Of a stretch of 64,000 bases of DNA, positions 36,301 through 43,695 are shown one piece after another. Within the stretch, counting starts at the first letter, position 1, and each line of letters begins with the position of its first letter. The stretch comes from CAYSSJ01 sp964433675 (GTDB taxonomy: Bacteria; Cloacimonadota; Cloacimonadia; Cloacimonadales; TCS61): positions 22,976-86,975 of the forward strand of contig CAYSSJ010000011.1 in the NCBI GenBank assembly GCA_964433675.1, given 5' to 3'. Below the pieces are notes generated by a model. That model was not told where the DNA came from. It saw nothing but the letters and a program-made list of their open reading frames with translations, and did not search any database. The position numbers and the translations under genes were made by a program.

Positions 36301-36769
36301 CCCATAAATATGAGTTTTCGAAGTTATCGGCTAACTTGTCATACAGCGGCAGAAAAGCCGGTGAAACAGAACTTGGATGTCTCAACGTACCAGTAGGTTC
36401 CAAAGTAAAAGAGAGAGTGCGAATTATTTCTGAACTTTCGTTCGCTGCCACACTCAATCTGATCGTGTGTCCTTGCATTTCACGCATGACAAAACTATGT
36501 GTGATCTCGATAAGATCGGAAGCATCACGCATCTCCGTCCTCAGGATTTCACCATCGGCAGAGATGGTTACCACCTCACAAATCGGATTCGATATTATCA
36601 CTTCATCCGATGGGAAAGCTATAGTGGTGTATATATCTTCCCTTATCGATAATTCCTCATCGTTTTCAAAACTTATCTGTAGATTGGGCTCCATATTCTC
36701 ATATCTCAGCTCGGCATAAAGACCGGAAGCCAAGATAATCAAACTAAATATTAGACTTAAAATTTTCAT
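33317..36769 (-). CDS. Secreted gingipain-like (C25 family) protein with type IX C-terminal domain
   Basis: This 1150-residue protein has a signal peptide (residues 1-19, ending 'SGLYAE'). Residues 150-500 align with the gingipain catalytic domain: 'ADNFENSYLWD' region, 'FLLLIGDVDN', 'DMLVGRFSVDN', then 'TYRGWGDANGWHY' and 'TSIVCNTGDFAN'. The Cys is present in the expected place, but Trp replaces the catalytic His, so activity is doubtful. CARDB-like and beta-rich domains follow, then a C-terminal sorting domain from about residue 1065: 'NYPNPFNPSTTISYSLP', 'SSGVYFYQL' and 'KKCLLLK'. This predicts export through a type IX system. It lies between the M14 gene (12 bases) and pgsB (6 bases). Confidence 0.85.
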   Translation of the reverse strand: MKILSLIFSLIILASGLYAELRYENMEPNLQISFENDEELSIREDIYTTIAFPSDEVIISNPICEVVTISADGEILRTEMRDASDLIEITHSFVMREMQGHTIRLSVAANESSEIIRTLSFTLEPTGTLRHPSSVSPAFLPLYDKLADNFENSYLWDTEVRPSAMLIITPDALAPVLSSYTDWVNAKGIRTQVATMSEAGTTSNQIKSYIESVYYSDFNPDFLLLIGDVDNPYNMPSFYFGDANNVTDHPYTLIESDDYFPDMLVGRFSVDNMTELQTIIAKTLYYEKEPYMDNTDWYESALLVAGDYASSPPIPTTPGDITRMLRDWLYDYGYHTIHSVFYPGHYYPPTPIINAINEGVSMATYRGWGDANGWHYPYFHNENIDELNNGRKLPIVTSIVCNTGDFANSVDPAFGEKWLRVGTPTNPKGAVAFVGPSDLHTSTRFNNSIFSGIYYGLLAEDIFTFGSAVLRGKIELYQNFVNQQGSGQWVEFYFHVYNILGDPSLSWWTKVPQPIEADVPSEVSIAQNYVDISVAGLDGGIVTAIKEDEFYDVQIIEDGMVTMYLSSQTEGTIDITITKPNYHPEFAEIEVVSQSIDIGLVEFEPLSEVLSGLEVDLSLSLKNFGTELATDVSAELSSNSPYVSISEPIMNYGDIAAGAVVDEVVSVQISPDCPEQHSIEFVMDINDEFTSKFYLIVGGLYFQIEDITVLDHGGILEIGEESDIRVSFKNMGSVDAIGLEAELETLTEAGSVVNGSSVVGDVNIGESGEAEFTLFIESDCARGRMIPMEITFIDDIGRTTTAFMTMEAGLVDNTAPTGPDSRGYYAYDSYDTDYEHAPSYFWYDIDPYQGGNGDVIYLTDDTSETIPLPFDFTYYGVEFDSVTVCDNGWMSFGTTWHTWFRNWPIPAAFSPPALVAPFWNDLIGPEISQGNHEEMRIVHYYDQTENLFVISWENCVSRIDNETPQRFQVILYDPAYHSTPTGDGEIQFNYHTIDNNAHNSCYSTVGIQNLYRSDGIEYTYCNYYPDSATPLENGLAIKFTTHPPDSYTSADDIVIDPSSIKLGVNYPNPFNPSTTISYSLPNEAQVSLAIYNIKGELVKILVDQPIQAGHHEAVWDGRNMRNREVSSGVYFYQLTVDGQKTDIKKCLLLK

Positions 36770-36781
36770 TTTTCCCCCTAA

Positions 36782-39094
36782 TTACTTCATCAGCAACATT
36801 TTTTTGGTTGAATTAAAATTGCTGGTTTTCAAACGGTAAAAGTATATCCCACTTGCGACAGGATTGTTTCTATCATCTCTGCCGTTCCACTTAATGCTTA
36901 TGTTATTACTCTTCTCTTTCTCTTCATCCAAGAGAGTACGAACTTTCTGTCCGCGAGCATTGAATATTTCCAATTTCACATGCTCATCTTGAGCCAGAGA
37001 AAAGCGAATGGTCGTATCGGGATTGAACGGATTGGGATAGTTATTATATAGTTTAGTATAAGATGGTACAATCTCAGGCTGATCAGTAGATGTGGCGTCC
37101 ATACCAACTATTTTGATAGTCCCTATTGACCAGCCGGGATCATTCAAAGTTTCATCCGTTTCAAATCTGAACCGCAGATAGATCGATGTGTCTCTATAGT
37201 TATCCAGCGGAAGCACCATGGGGTGCCAAGCAGAATGAATACCGGAATAGGAAGCTAATTCTTCCCAATTTGAACCGTCAGTGGATACCTCCACATGGCA
37301 GAAATCAAAACCATGTTCAGTATAGTACTTTTGCTCGAAACTTAATGCAATATCACCGGTAATTCCTTGCAGATTGATAGGCTGAGTGGTTTGCATGTAT
37401 ACATTGATATTGTTTTGGTAAAATTGATCATCGTTATCTCTCACATAAGTTCTATCCTGTTCAGATCGTATATTCCACGGACCTTGAACTTCCCACTGTG
37501 AAAAGCCGTTTTCCCAATCTTCTTCGAAATAAATCTCTTCGGGGTGCATCTCGAAATCGAGATAACTAATTCCGCTACTGTGATATTTTTGATAAAATCT
37601 GGGCATATGCCCGTCTGCTAAAACCAACATCTCGATATCCCCGGCATATGTATCGACGTTGAACATACCGGACGAATCTACATAAAGCGTGTCATTCCCG
37701 ATTTCGTCGAACATAATGATCTTTGCAGATATAGGATCGCCGTTGCTTGTCACACTACCTTGTAAAACCGCTTCCGGGATCGGTTGCATTTCTATGGTAC
37801 GATTAGTCCAAGAAGATTGATTGATCACTACATTTTCCACCACTTTTTCTTCATAACCTTTTTGTCTTACTCTCAAAGTGTAGGTCCCCGGTGACAATGG
37901 TCGCCAGAATCTACCGAATTCAGGATCTGTATAGCGTGGCGCGAAATATGGTGCATGACGCTCTTCGACGATCACCTCCGCAACCACCGGCTCACCGGTG
38001 ACTGCATCCAATACATGCCCGCGCAACATATTACGATCGGTTTGATATCCGATTAGTCTATTGAGAAGATAATAGGCACCTACCAAATTTCTCTCCGCCG
38101 TATCATCGACTAGCCAGACTTGTGATCCACCGGGTTGCAGATTAGATGTTCCGCATTCAATCAAAAATTGAATTGTGCCATGCTGTTGGTAGAACCAATC
38201 ATGAGCATTACCACGCCGACCTACAGAAGGTAAAGGTTCATAACCACCACTTCCATCCTCTTTGATTATCAGGTTGGCAACCGTTGTACCGATTTGCTGG
38301 ATCAAATTGAAATCCGGTGATTTTTTATCTGGTGTGTGTTCAAAAGGATAAAACAATTTTTCTGCAAAATTACCGGTTCGTGATGAATGCCAAGCTATTG
38401 AATAGATGAAATGATGCTGCTCTGCCAAATCAAGTATTGTTTGAACTCCACCTTCAGAAAAAGGAGCAGGTCCTCGATAATAGTCATAAGGTTCATTGTT
38501 CGCAGATCCTGTATGGTACAAAGTATCACCATGAACCCAATTGAACGGGAAGTTTCTGTTCAAATCGACTCCATCGATATCGTTTCCTGGTCCGGGCACG
38601 AAATCGAATATACCATTCAGATTATTGTCTCGCTTATTTTTTCGGAACGATACATCCCATCCATCCATAACTACCTGCAGTCCTTCAGGATTATATGATG
38701 GTACGATCCAGATTTCCAGATTGTTCAACCAATGGCTATATGGAGAAACATTTCTGTTCTCCAATATATCTTCGATCATGTATATACTCGTCTCATATCC
38801 CAAAACCTCTTCTGAGTGTACTTGTCCCAGAAACAATGCTGCCGGTCTATCTTCATTCTCATGCACATTAGTAGCAAGCTTTACTGCCCATATAGGTAGT
38901 GGTTCCTGATATGGATCAGCACCTAAAGTTGCACCGATAGAATCGACTTTCATCAGATCCGGAAATTCAGCTTCCAGAGAGTCTATCAGAGCTTTCATCT
39001 GGTCGTAAGTATGGTATCTGGGGTCTAAACCTGTCTGTGCACTTAGTCCTGCTAGGCTTATTGTTAATGCAAGTGCTATTATTAAATACTTCAT
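36782..39094 (-). CDS. Secreted M14 zinc carboxypeptidase with type IX C-terminal domain
   Basis: The protein has 770 residues, with a signal peptide ending near residue 19 ('GLSAQ'). The M14 domain spans residues 25-340: zinc ligands His93 and Glu96 in 'GQVHSEE' and His236 in 'IAWHSSR', substrate-binding 'DLNRNF' at 177-182, and catalytic Glu313 in 'FLIECGTS'. Two carboxypeptidase-regulatory-like domains follow ('LRGHVLDAVTGEPVVAEV', then 'LQGSVTSNGDPISAKI'), a beta-rich domain, and the type IX tail 'NYPNPFNPDTTIRFSL', 'ASGIYFYRL' and 'KKMLLMK'. It should trim C-terminal residues of peptides outside the cell. AAAGGAG lies two bases before the ATG. It is in the same operon as PgsB. Confidence 0.92.
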   Translation of the reverse strand: MKYLIIALALTISLAGLSAQTGLDPRYHTYDQMKALIDSLEAEFPDLMKVDSIGATLGADPYQEPLPIWAVKLATNVHENEDRPAALFLGQVHSEEVLGYETSIYMIEDILENRNVSPYSHWLNNLEIWIVPSYNPEGLQVVMDGWDVSFRKNKRDNNLNGIFDFVPGPGNDIDGVDLNRNFPFNWVHGDTLYHTGSANNEPYDYYRGPAPFSEGGVQTILDLAEQHHFIYSIAWHSSRTGNFAEKLFYPFEHTPDKKSPDFNLIQQIGTTVANLIIKEDGSGGYEPLPSVGRRGNAHDWFYQQHGTIQFLIECGTSNLQPGGSQVWLVDDTAERNLVGAYYLLNRLIGYQTDRNMLRGHVLDAVTGEPVVAEVIVEERHAPYFAPRYTDPEFGRFWRPLSPGTYTLRVRQKGYEEKVVENVVINQSSWTNRTIEMQPIPEAVLQGSVTSNGDPISAKIIMFDEIGNDTLYVDSSGMFNVDTYAGDIEMLVLADGHMPRFYQKYHSSGISYLDFEMHPEEIYFEEDWENGFSQWEVQGPWNIRSEQDRTYVRDNDDQFYQNNINVYMQTTQPINLQGITGDIALSFEQKYYTEHGFDFCHVEVSTDGSNWEELASYSGIHSAWHPMVLPLDNYRDTSIYLRFRFETDETLNDPGWSIGTIKIVGMDATSTDQPEIVPSYTKLYNNYPNPFNPDTTIRFSLAQDEHVKLEIFNARGQKVRTLLDEEKEKSNNISIKWNGRDDRNNPVASGIYFYRLKTSNFNSTKKMLLMK

Positions 39095-39101
39095 AACTCC
39101 T

Positions 39102-42100
39102 TTACCTTATATAGATCATTTTATTAGCGTTAGATTTATACTCTTTTGACTCGAATCTATAGAAATATATGCCACTTGATACCGATTGACCACCGTTGTT
39201 TCTACCATCCCAAGTAACTGCTTGCTGAGTAGCGTGCAGTGAGCGAACCAACTGACCTCTGACATTATAAATCTTTACTTCCGGATTAGTATATTCGGTC
39301 GGTTTGATACTCAACGAGATAGCAGTGTTGTGTTTGAAAGGATTGGGATGATTTTGCAATACGATACCCGGTTCTGTGGGCAATACTTCATCTTCTTCTA
39401 TACTAGTAGTAGTCGAGATTTTTTGAGCATAAATCCCCACAATATCGGTCTTCCCGCTGGAACGTGTATCTTCCCAAACCACATAGATGGATTCGTCATT
39501 GTCGCTTACTGCTTGTGGAGCTCGTTGATTCTTTAATTGATCCACAACTACCATACCACTGGATGTCCACATAGGTCCACCGGTATGACCAAATTTCTGA
39601 GCACGTACGACAGAAGCTGCTTCTTGTTCATAATCTGACCAAACCACTACGGTATAATCTCCATGTAAGGCTAGATAAGGATGTGAAGTCTCTTGTGGAA
39701 CCACAGCCACTCCGATACCATTATCATCCCATAGCGGTGCTCCATCTTCATCATATTTCTGTAAATAAATATCATTGGATTGACCTGTTCTGAAATCTCG
39801 CCAGCTTAGATAGAGATGATTGTCTTTATAGGCGAAATTACGGAAGTTTTGCTCGTTATTCTCTACGATCATCGGCATACCGTCTTCCTGCCACAAAATC
39901 TCACCATCGTTACTAATATGCTGTGCATAAATATCCAAAACATCGTTGCGATAATCGTTCCACATCACGATCACTCCTTGAGGAGTCTTGAACGACTTCA
40001 CATTTGCCTGTTCAGGTGAAGAATCACCGCAGATAATGAGACCATCTTCGGGCCACCCTGCTGCTGTGTTACCATTGTCATCGACTTTTTTCATCCTAAT
40101 AGATTCTTCTTCAAATGAGCCATATCTCCAGACATAATAGTCTTCGACAAAATGAGGTATTTCCGCATCATGGATATCGTCATAAATCACTGCTCCTTCA
40201 TCTCCCCATTGTATTTCTCCGGCCACGATTCTTTGCCCGATTAATTCAGTTGAGCCGGTCGCCAACGAATAAGCTCGGAAACCGACGAAAAATTCAGTCT
40301 GTCCATTTTCGTGTTTTGCAGAAGCTTTGGGTAAAAGTTGATCGGTAAAGACCCAAGGAGCTACGAAGACACCATCATCATTATAGATGAAATTGCCTTC
40401 ATTATCAACCACTTGGAATTTTGCCATTTCGATACCATCGACATTTTCCTGCCACACAATGCCTATTTCTCCGGTTTCTTCCACTAAAACGGCATCATAA
40501 CTGCTTTGCGCACCTTGAGCAGTCGATGTGATCGGTGCACCATTTTTGGGTAGTACAAATGTACCGTCCGGATTGAGAGTTTGTATATAGACCCTGTTTG
40601 CTATGGCGGCATGACGGCTATCCATCCATAAAAGGGTGGTTTTGCCATCATAGTAGAAAGTGGTAATATTGAGTCCATCACCATCGAGTCCATAGTACAA
40701 TAGTTCGCCGTTATGAGCCAGAATCTCGTTATGATTGCTATCATATATCTGGCTATACATACCAATAGAGCTATCCCGCTTGTCTCCCCATCCTACAAAA
40801 ATATTGTCGTTACTTATCTTCACATTGGGAGAGAACTGTTCACGATTGGCATCACAAACCGGCATCCCATTAGTTTCAAATACCGGATTACCGGATGAAT
40901 CCATCAATTGCATATAAATATTCTCGTGTGGATGGCCACCTTCACGCTGATCTTCCCAGACTATATAAGCACCGCCATTAGCATCGCCAATTAAACGAGG
41001 GTTTTGTTGGTGATAATCTTCTACTACTACAGCAGCTCCATTTGCTCCCCAGAGCGTATTCCCATCAGTATCTATCTTTTGAGCGTAAAGGTCATATCTA
41101 TTGGGATCTTCACGAGTATCTTCCCATACCACTATGGCACCACTATCCGAAGCTGAAGTTATGCGTGGGTTTTTATAAGTTCCGTCTAATACGCAAATTT
41201 CTAATTCATCATTCCAAACGAAGTTTCCGTCCAGATCTACTTTGTGGGCATAAATATGTCCTGTTTCATTATCCCGCTTATCTCTCCAAGCAAAAATAAA
41301 ACCACCGTTCACATCAGGTGCAATTCTTACAGTTTCCTGACCACTGGGAGCATCGCACAACACCAAACCGTCTTCTCCCCACAACAGATTTCCTTCTTCA
41401 TCAAAGCGTTGCATATAAAGATCTGAGGTCCCGGATCTCGAATCTACCCAAGCCATAACTCCACCGCCGGTTCCATCTTCCCAGAGGGTATGGCCAGTTC
41501 TGCTTCCGGTACCTGCTGTTATCGGATTTCCGTTTTCATCCCAACCGGGTGCGATCGTACCATCAGCGAGAATATGTGTTCCATATATATCTGCACTTCC
41601 GGAATTACGATGATCATGCCAGATCACGTAAGCACCACCGGCACCGTTATTGATAATGTTGAGTGAGATCTGAATCCCAGGCACCACACAAAGCGGCACA
41701 CCTTGCTCATCCCACAAAAGATTACCTTGGCTATCTATCTTCTGGGCATAGACATCACCATCTACTTCATGACGAAAATCTACCCATGCTACGATAACAT
41801 CTCCGTCTCCGGCATCGATGATTACAATATCTTCCTGTCTATCTATTTCCCCATTGATGAGGATACCATCTTCTCCCCAGAGCATATTACCTTGATTATC
41901 GATACGTTGACCCCAAACATCACGATCTCCTAGTCTTGTATCTGACCATACGAAGACCACATCACCACCATCAACTTCTGTCATCGCTCGTGTCCACTCA
42001 ATATTCGATCCTTGTCTTATCGGAACACCTTCTTCATCCCATTGCAGACTTGCCATCAACACTGTCGATAGCATGATTACCAGTAAAGTTATCAAAATTC

Positions 42101-42110
42101 TGTTAAACAT
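39102..42110 (-). CDS. Secreted repeat protein (propeller-like) with type IX C-terminal domain
   Basis: The protein has 1002 residues, a signal peptide (residues 1-20, ending 'TVLMAS') and then about 15-16 units of roughly 55-60 residues. Each has the pattern 'VxxVWxDxR..DIYAQKID.xGNxLWGEDG'; examples are 'VYAQKIDSQGNLLWDEQG', 'LYAQKIDTDGNTLWGANG' and 'IYLQKYDEDGAPLWDDNG'. This suggests one or two beta propellers, an inference. The end, 'NHPNPFKHNTAISLSI', 'SSGIYFYRFES' and 'NKMIYIR', is a type IX sorting domain. No catalytic motif is visible, so binding or adhesion is more likely than catalysis. It is seven bases upstream of the M14 gene. Confidence 0.83.
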   Translation of the reverse strand: MFNRILITLLVIMLSTVLMASLQWDEEGVPIRQGSNIEWTRAMTEVDGGDVVFVWSDTRLGDRDVWGQRIDNQGNMLWGEDGILINGEIDRQEDIVIIDAGDGDVIVAWVDFRHEVDGDVYAQKIDSQGNLLWDEQGVPLCVVPGIQISLNIINNGAGGAYVIWHDHRNSGSADIYGTHILADGTIAPGWDENGNPITAGTGSRTGHTLWEDGTGGGVMAWVDSRSGTSDLYMQRFDEEGNLLWGEDGLVLCDAPSGQETVRIAPDVNGGFIFAWRDKRDNETGHIYAHKVDLDGNFVWNDELEICVLDGTYKNPRITSASDSGAIVVWEDTREDPNRYDLYAQKIDTDGNTLWGANGAAVVVEDYHQQNPRLIGDANGGAYIVWEDQREGGHPHENIYMQLMDSSGNPVFETNGMPVCDANREQFSPNVKISNDNIFVGWGDKRDSSIGMYSQIYDSNHNEILAHNGELLYYGLDGDGLNITTFYYDGKTTLLWMDSRHAAIANRVYIQTLNPDGTFVLPKNGAPITSTAQGAQSSYDAVLVEETGEIGIVWQENVDGIEMAKFQVVDNEGNFIYNDDGVFVAPWVFTDQLLPKASAKHENGQTEFFVGFRAYSLATGSTELIGQRIVAGEIQWGDEGAVIYDDIHDAEIPHFVEDYYVWRYGSFEEESIRMKKVDDNGNTAAGWPEDGLIICGDSSPEQANVKSFKTPQGVIVMWNDYRNDVLDIYAQHISNDGEILWQEDGMPMIVENNEQNFRNFAYKDNHLYLSWRDFRTGQSNDIYLQKYDEDGAPLWDDNGIGVAVVPQETSHPYLALHGDYTVVVWSDYEQEAASVVRAQKFGHTGGPMWTSSGMVVVDQLKNQRAPQAVSDNDESIYVVWEDTRSSGKTDIVGIYAQKISTTTSIEEDEVLPTEPGIVLQNHPNPFKHNTAISLSIKPTEYTNPEVKIYNVRGQLVRSLHATQQAVTWDGRNNGGQSVSSGIYFYRFESKEYKSNANKMIYIR

Positions 42111-42137
42111 CTTAAAATTCTCCTTTATCTTCTTTAT

Positions 42138-43157
42138 TTAATAATCTATTCCCAGAGCATATATGCCGGTTTTGGTTGAAGCATAAACTCTATTTCCGTG
42201 AAACATAACACTATAAGTATAACCGATTCGAGAACTGGTGACCCTTCCAATCTGAATTGGAGCAGTTGGTTCGCTGGCATCGAAAAGATAAGCCCCTCCG
42301 CCACCGGAACCTATAGCCACCAAGCCGTCTTGAACATCAACAGATTGAGCCCATCCACTTGTATTTTTTTCAGATAAAATATGTGGTTCAGTCGGATCAC
42401 TCACATCTATGATAGAGAGTCCTTCCTCTTTACAGGCAACATAAGCTAAGTTGTCAACAACTTTGACATCTATCGCTTGACCGATAGTAGTTACATTGCC
42501 TACTATGTTATGTGTTTCTTTATCAATGATATACAAGCCCAACTGTTCGGAAGTGACATAGATATAGTCGTCATCCACATCGAAACCAAATACGGTGAAG
42601 TGGTGGGTAGAACTATGTTGGATACCACCCCAGCTCCAAGTGCCTGAGTTTTCGTCATAATTATATAATGCATGAAATATTTGTCCACCACCATCATACC
42701 TAACCCAAAATATCTCAATGTTACCATCTTCTTTCAGAAAAAGCTTAAAATCATTAGTACGTGCTGTGTTAGTAGTAATAGAGTCGAACAAGTTAGGTTG
42801 GACTGGATCGGAAACATCAAAGAGGCGGTATTGAGCCGGACTTCCAAATCTGTCGTAAATAAACAGTAAATCGACTTCTTCCACAGCTTGGATGAGACGC
42901 ATATTCTCAAACATCCCTTGGTAATATGTATAACTCAACTGTTCTAACTGGTGATTATAGATTGAAAAACCAGCTTGATCTTCAGCCACATATACATTAT
43001 CATCACCTACATAGATATCCATAGCGTATCCGTGTGTTCTACTTTCATAAACTACTTGTAAAACTTCATCTGCTTGCGCAGGGTCTGTGGGTTGTGCACA
43101 GTTGCTTAGAGCTAACAGTGCCAGTGAACATATCGCTAATATTAATCCTCTATTCAT
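42138..43157 (-). CDS. LVIVD-repeat lipoprotein
   Basis: About 339 residues from the ATG at 43157, preceded by AAGGAAAGTGAG; an ATG at 43172 is open but would put five residues before the signal sequence. A lipoprotein signal ends 'LLALSNC', with Cys20 as the lipidated residue. Asn at -1 is unusual, but the rest of the lipobox is good. The body carries LVIVD repeats such as 'LYIIDKETHNIVGNV', 'GLSIIDVSDPTEPHI' and 'AYLFDASEPTAPIQI', which form a propeller in related surface proteins. It probably sits on the outer membrane. No enzyme motif is visible. It is the second gene of the long minus-strand run. Confidence 0.8.
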   Translation of the reverse strand: MNRGLILAICSLALLALSNCAQPTDPAQADEVLQVVYESRTHGYAMDIYVGDDNVYVAEDQAGFSIYNHQLEQLSYTYYQGMFENMRLIQAVEEVDLLFIYDRFGSPAQYRLFDVSDPVQPNLFDSITTNTARTNDFKLFLKEDGNIEIFWVRYDGGGQIFHALYNYDENSGTWSWGGIQHSSTHHFTVFGFDVDDDYIYVTSEQLGLYIIDKETHNIVGNVTTIGQAIDVKVVDNLAYVACKEEGLSIIDVSDPTEPHILSEKNTSGWAQSVDVQDGLVAIGSGGGGAYLFDASEPTAPIQIGRVTSSRIGYTYSVMFHGNRVYASTKTGIYALGIDY

Positions 43158-43189
43158 CTCACTTTCCTTCATTCTTTTAATATTTTTCT

Positions 43190-43534
43190 TTAATTATATG
43201 CATTTTTTATTCCAACTAACTGTCTAAATTGGTCTGCTACATTCTGACTATCACAAACTATGTTGTTATGTAAATCGATCAAACTTGCTGCATCTTCCAA
43301 TCTATGTAAATTACCATCTTTGGCTTCTAAGATCTCTCCTCGTTTCTCAAAATCATTATGGGTTATTGCCAATGCTTCCAATACATCATCCAAAAAAATA
43401 TTGTGTGGTTCATTTTCTGCTAATATAGTCCTCAATTCACGCCGGTAGCAAAATTCTATCTCCTCCGAATTCAGGCTAAAGCAATGATATATGATAAGTC
43501 CGAAACAAAAAATTAGCAAAATTCGCAAGTACAT
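43190..43534 (-). CDS. Small exported protein, unknown function
   Basis: This 114-residue protein starts with a hydrophobic stretch 'LRILLIFCFGLIIYHCFS', a signal peptide or single membrane anchor. A charged helical part with two further Cys residues follows ('EEIEFCYRRELR', 'NNIVCDSQNVADQF'). I do not recognise it. AAGGTGAG lies just before the ATG, and a TTGACT ... ACAATTTGG pair upstream looks like a promoter, making this the probable first gene of the 15-kb run. The small size means coding status rests mostly on the ribosome binding site, the signal sequence and its position. Confidence 0.6.
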   Translation of the reverse strand: MYLRILLIFCFGLIIYHCFSLNSEEIEFCYRRELRTILAENEPHNIFLDDVLEALAITHNDFEKRGEILEAKDGNLHRLEDAASLIDLHNNIVCDSQNVADQFRQLVGIKNAYN

Positions 43535-43557
43535 ATACTCACCTTTTTATTTTTTTG

Positions 43558-43587
43558 CCAAATTGTTATTTCATATGATGAAGTCAA
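43558..43587 (-). promoter_or_regulatory. Putative promoter of the secreted-protein/Pgs run
   Basis: On the minus strand, TTGACT (43587-43582) is followed by ACAATTTGG (43566-43558), with 20 bases between TTGAC and TTTGG. The start codon at 43534 is about 24 bases further on. The same arrangement occurs at three other starts in the window. Confidence 0.45.
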
Positions 43588-43608
43588 TAGATTTATGATT
43601 ATTTTCGA

Positions 43609-43642
43609 TTGACAGATTCAGGCAAAATTTTGCTTTTGTTTT
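43609..43642 (+). promoter_or_regulatory. Putative ppdK promoter region with 12-bp palindrome
   Basis: TTGACA at 43609-43614 is followed by the perfect palindrome GCAAAATTTTGC at 43622-43633 and then TTTTG. No good sigma-70 -10 sits at 17 bases. A TATAAT at 43666-43671 lacks a matching -35. The palindrome may be an operator. Confidence 0.3.
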
Positions 43643-43695
43643 TTCTCGGAATAAGTGTATTTTAATATAATAATATAAGATAGAAGGAGTGAATT

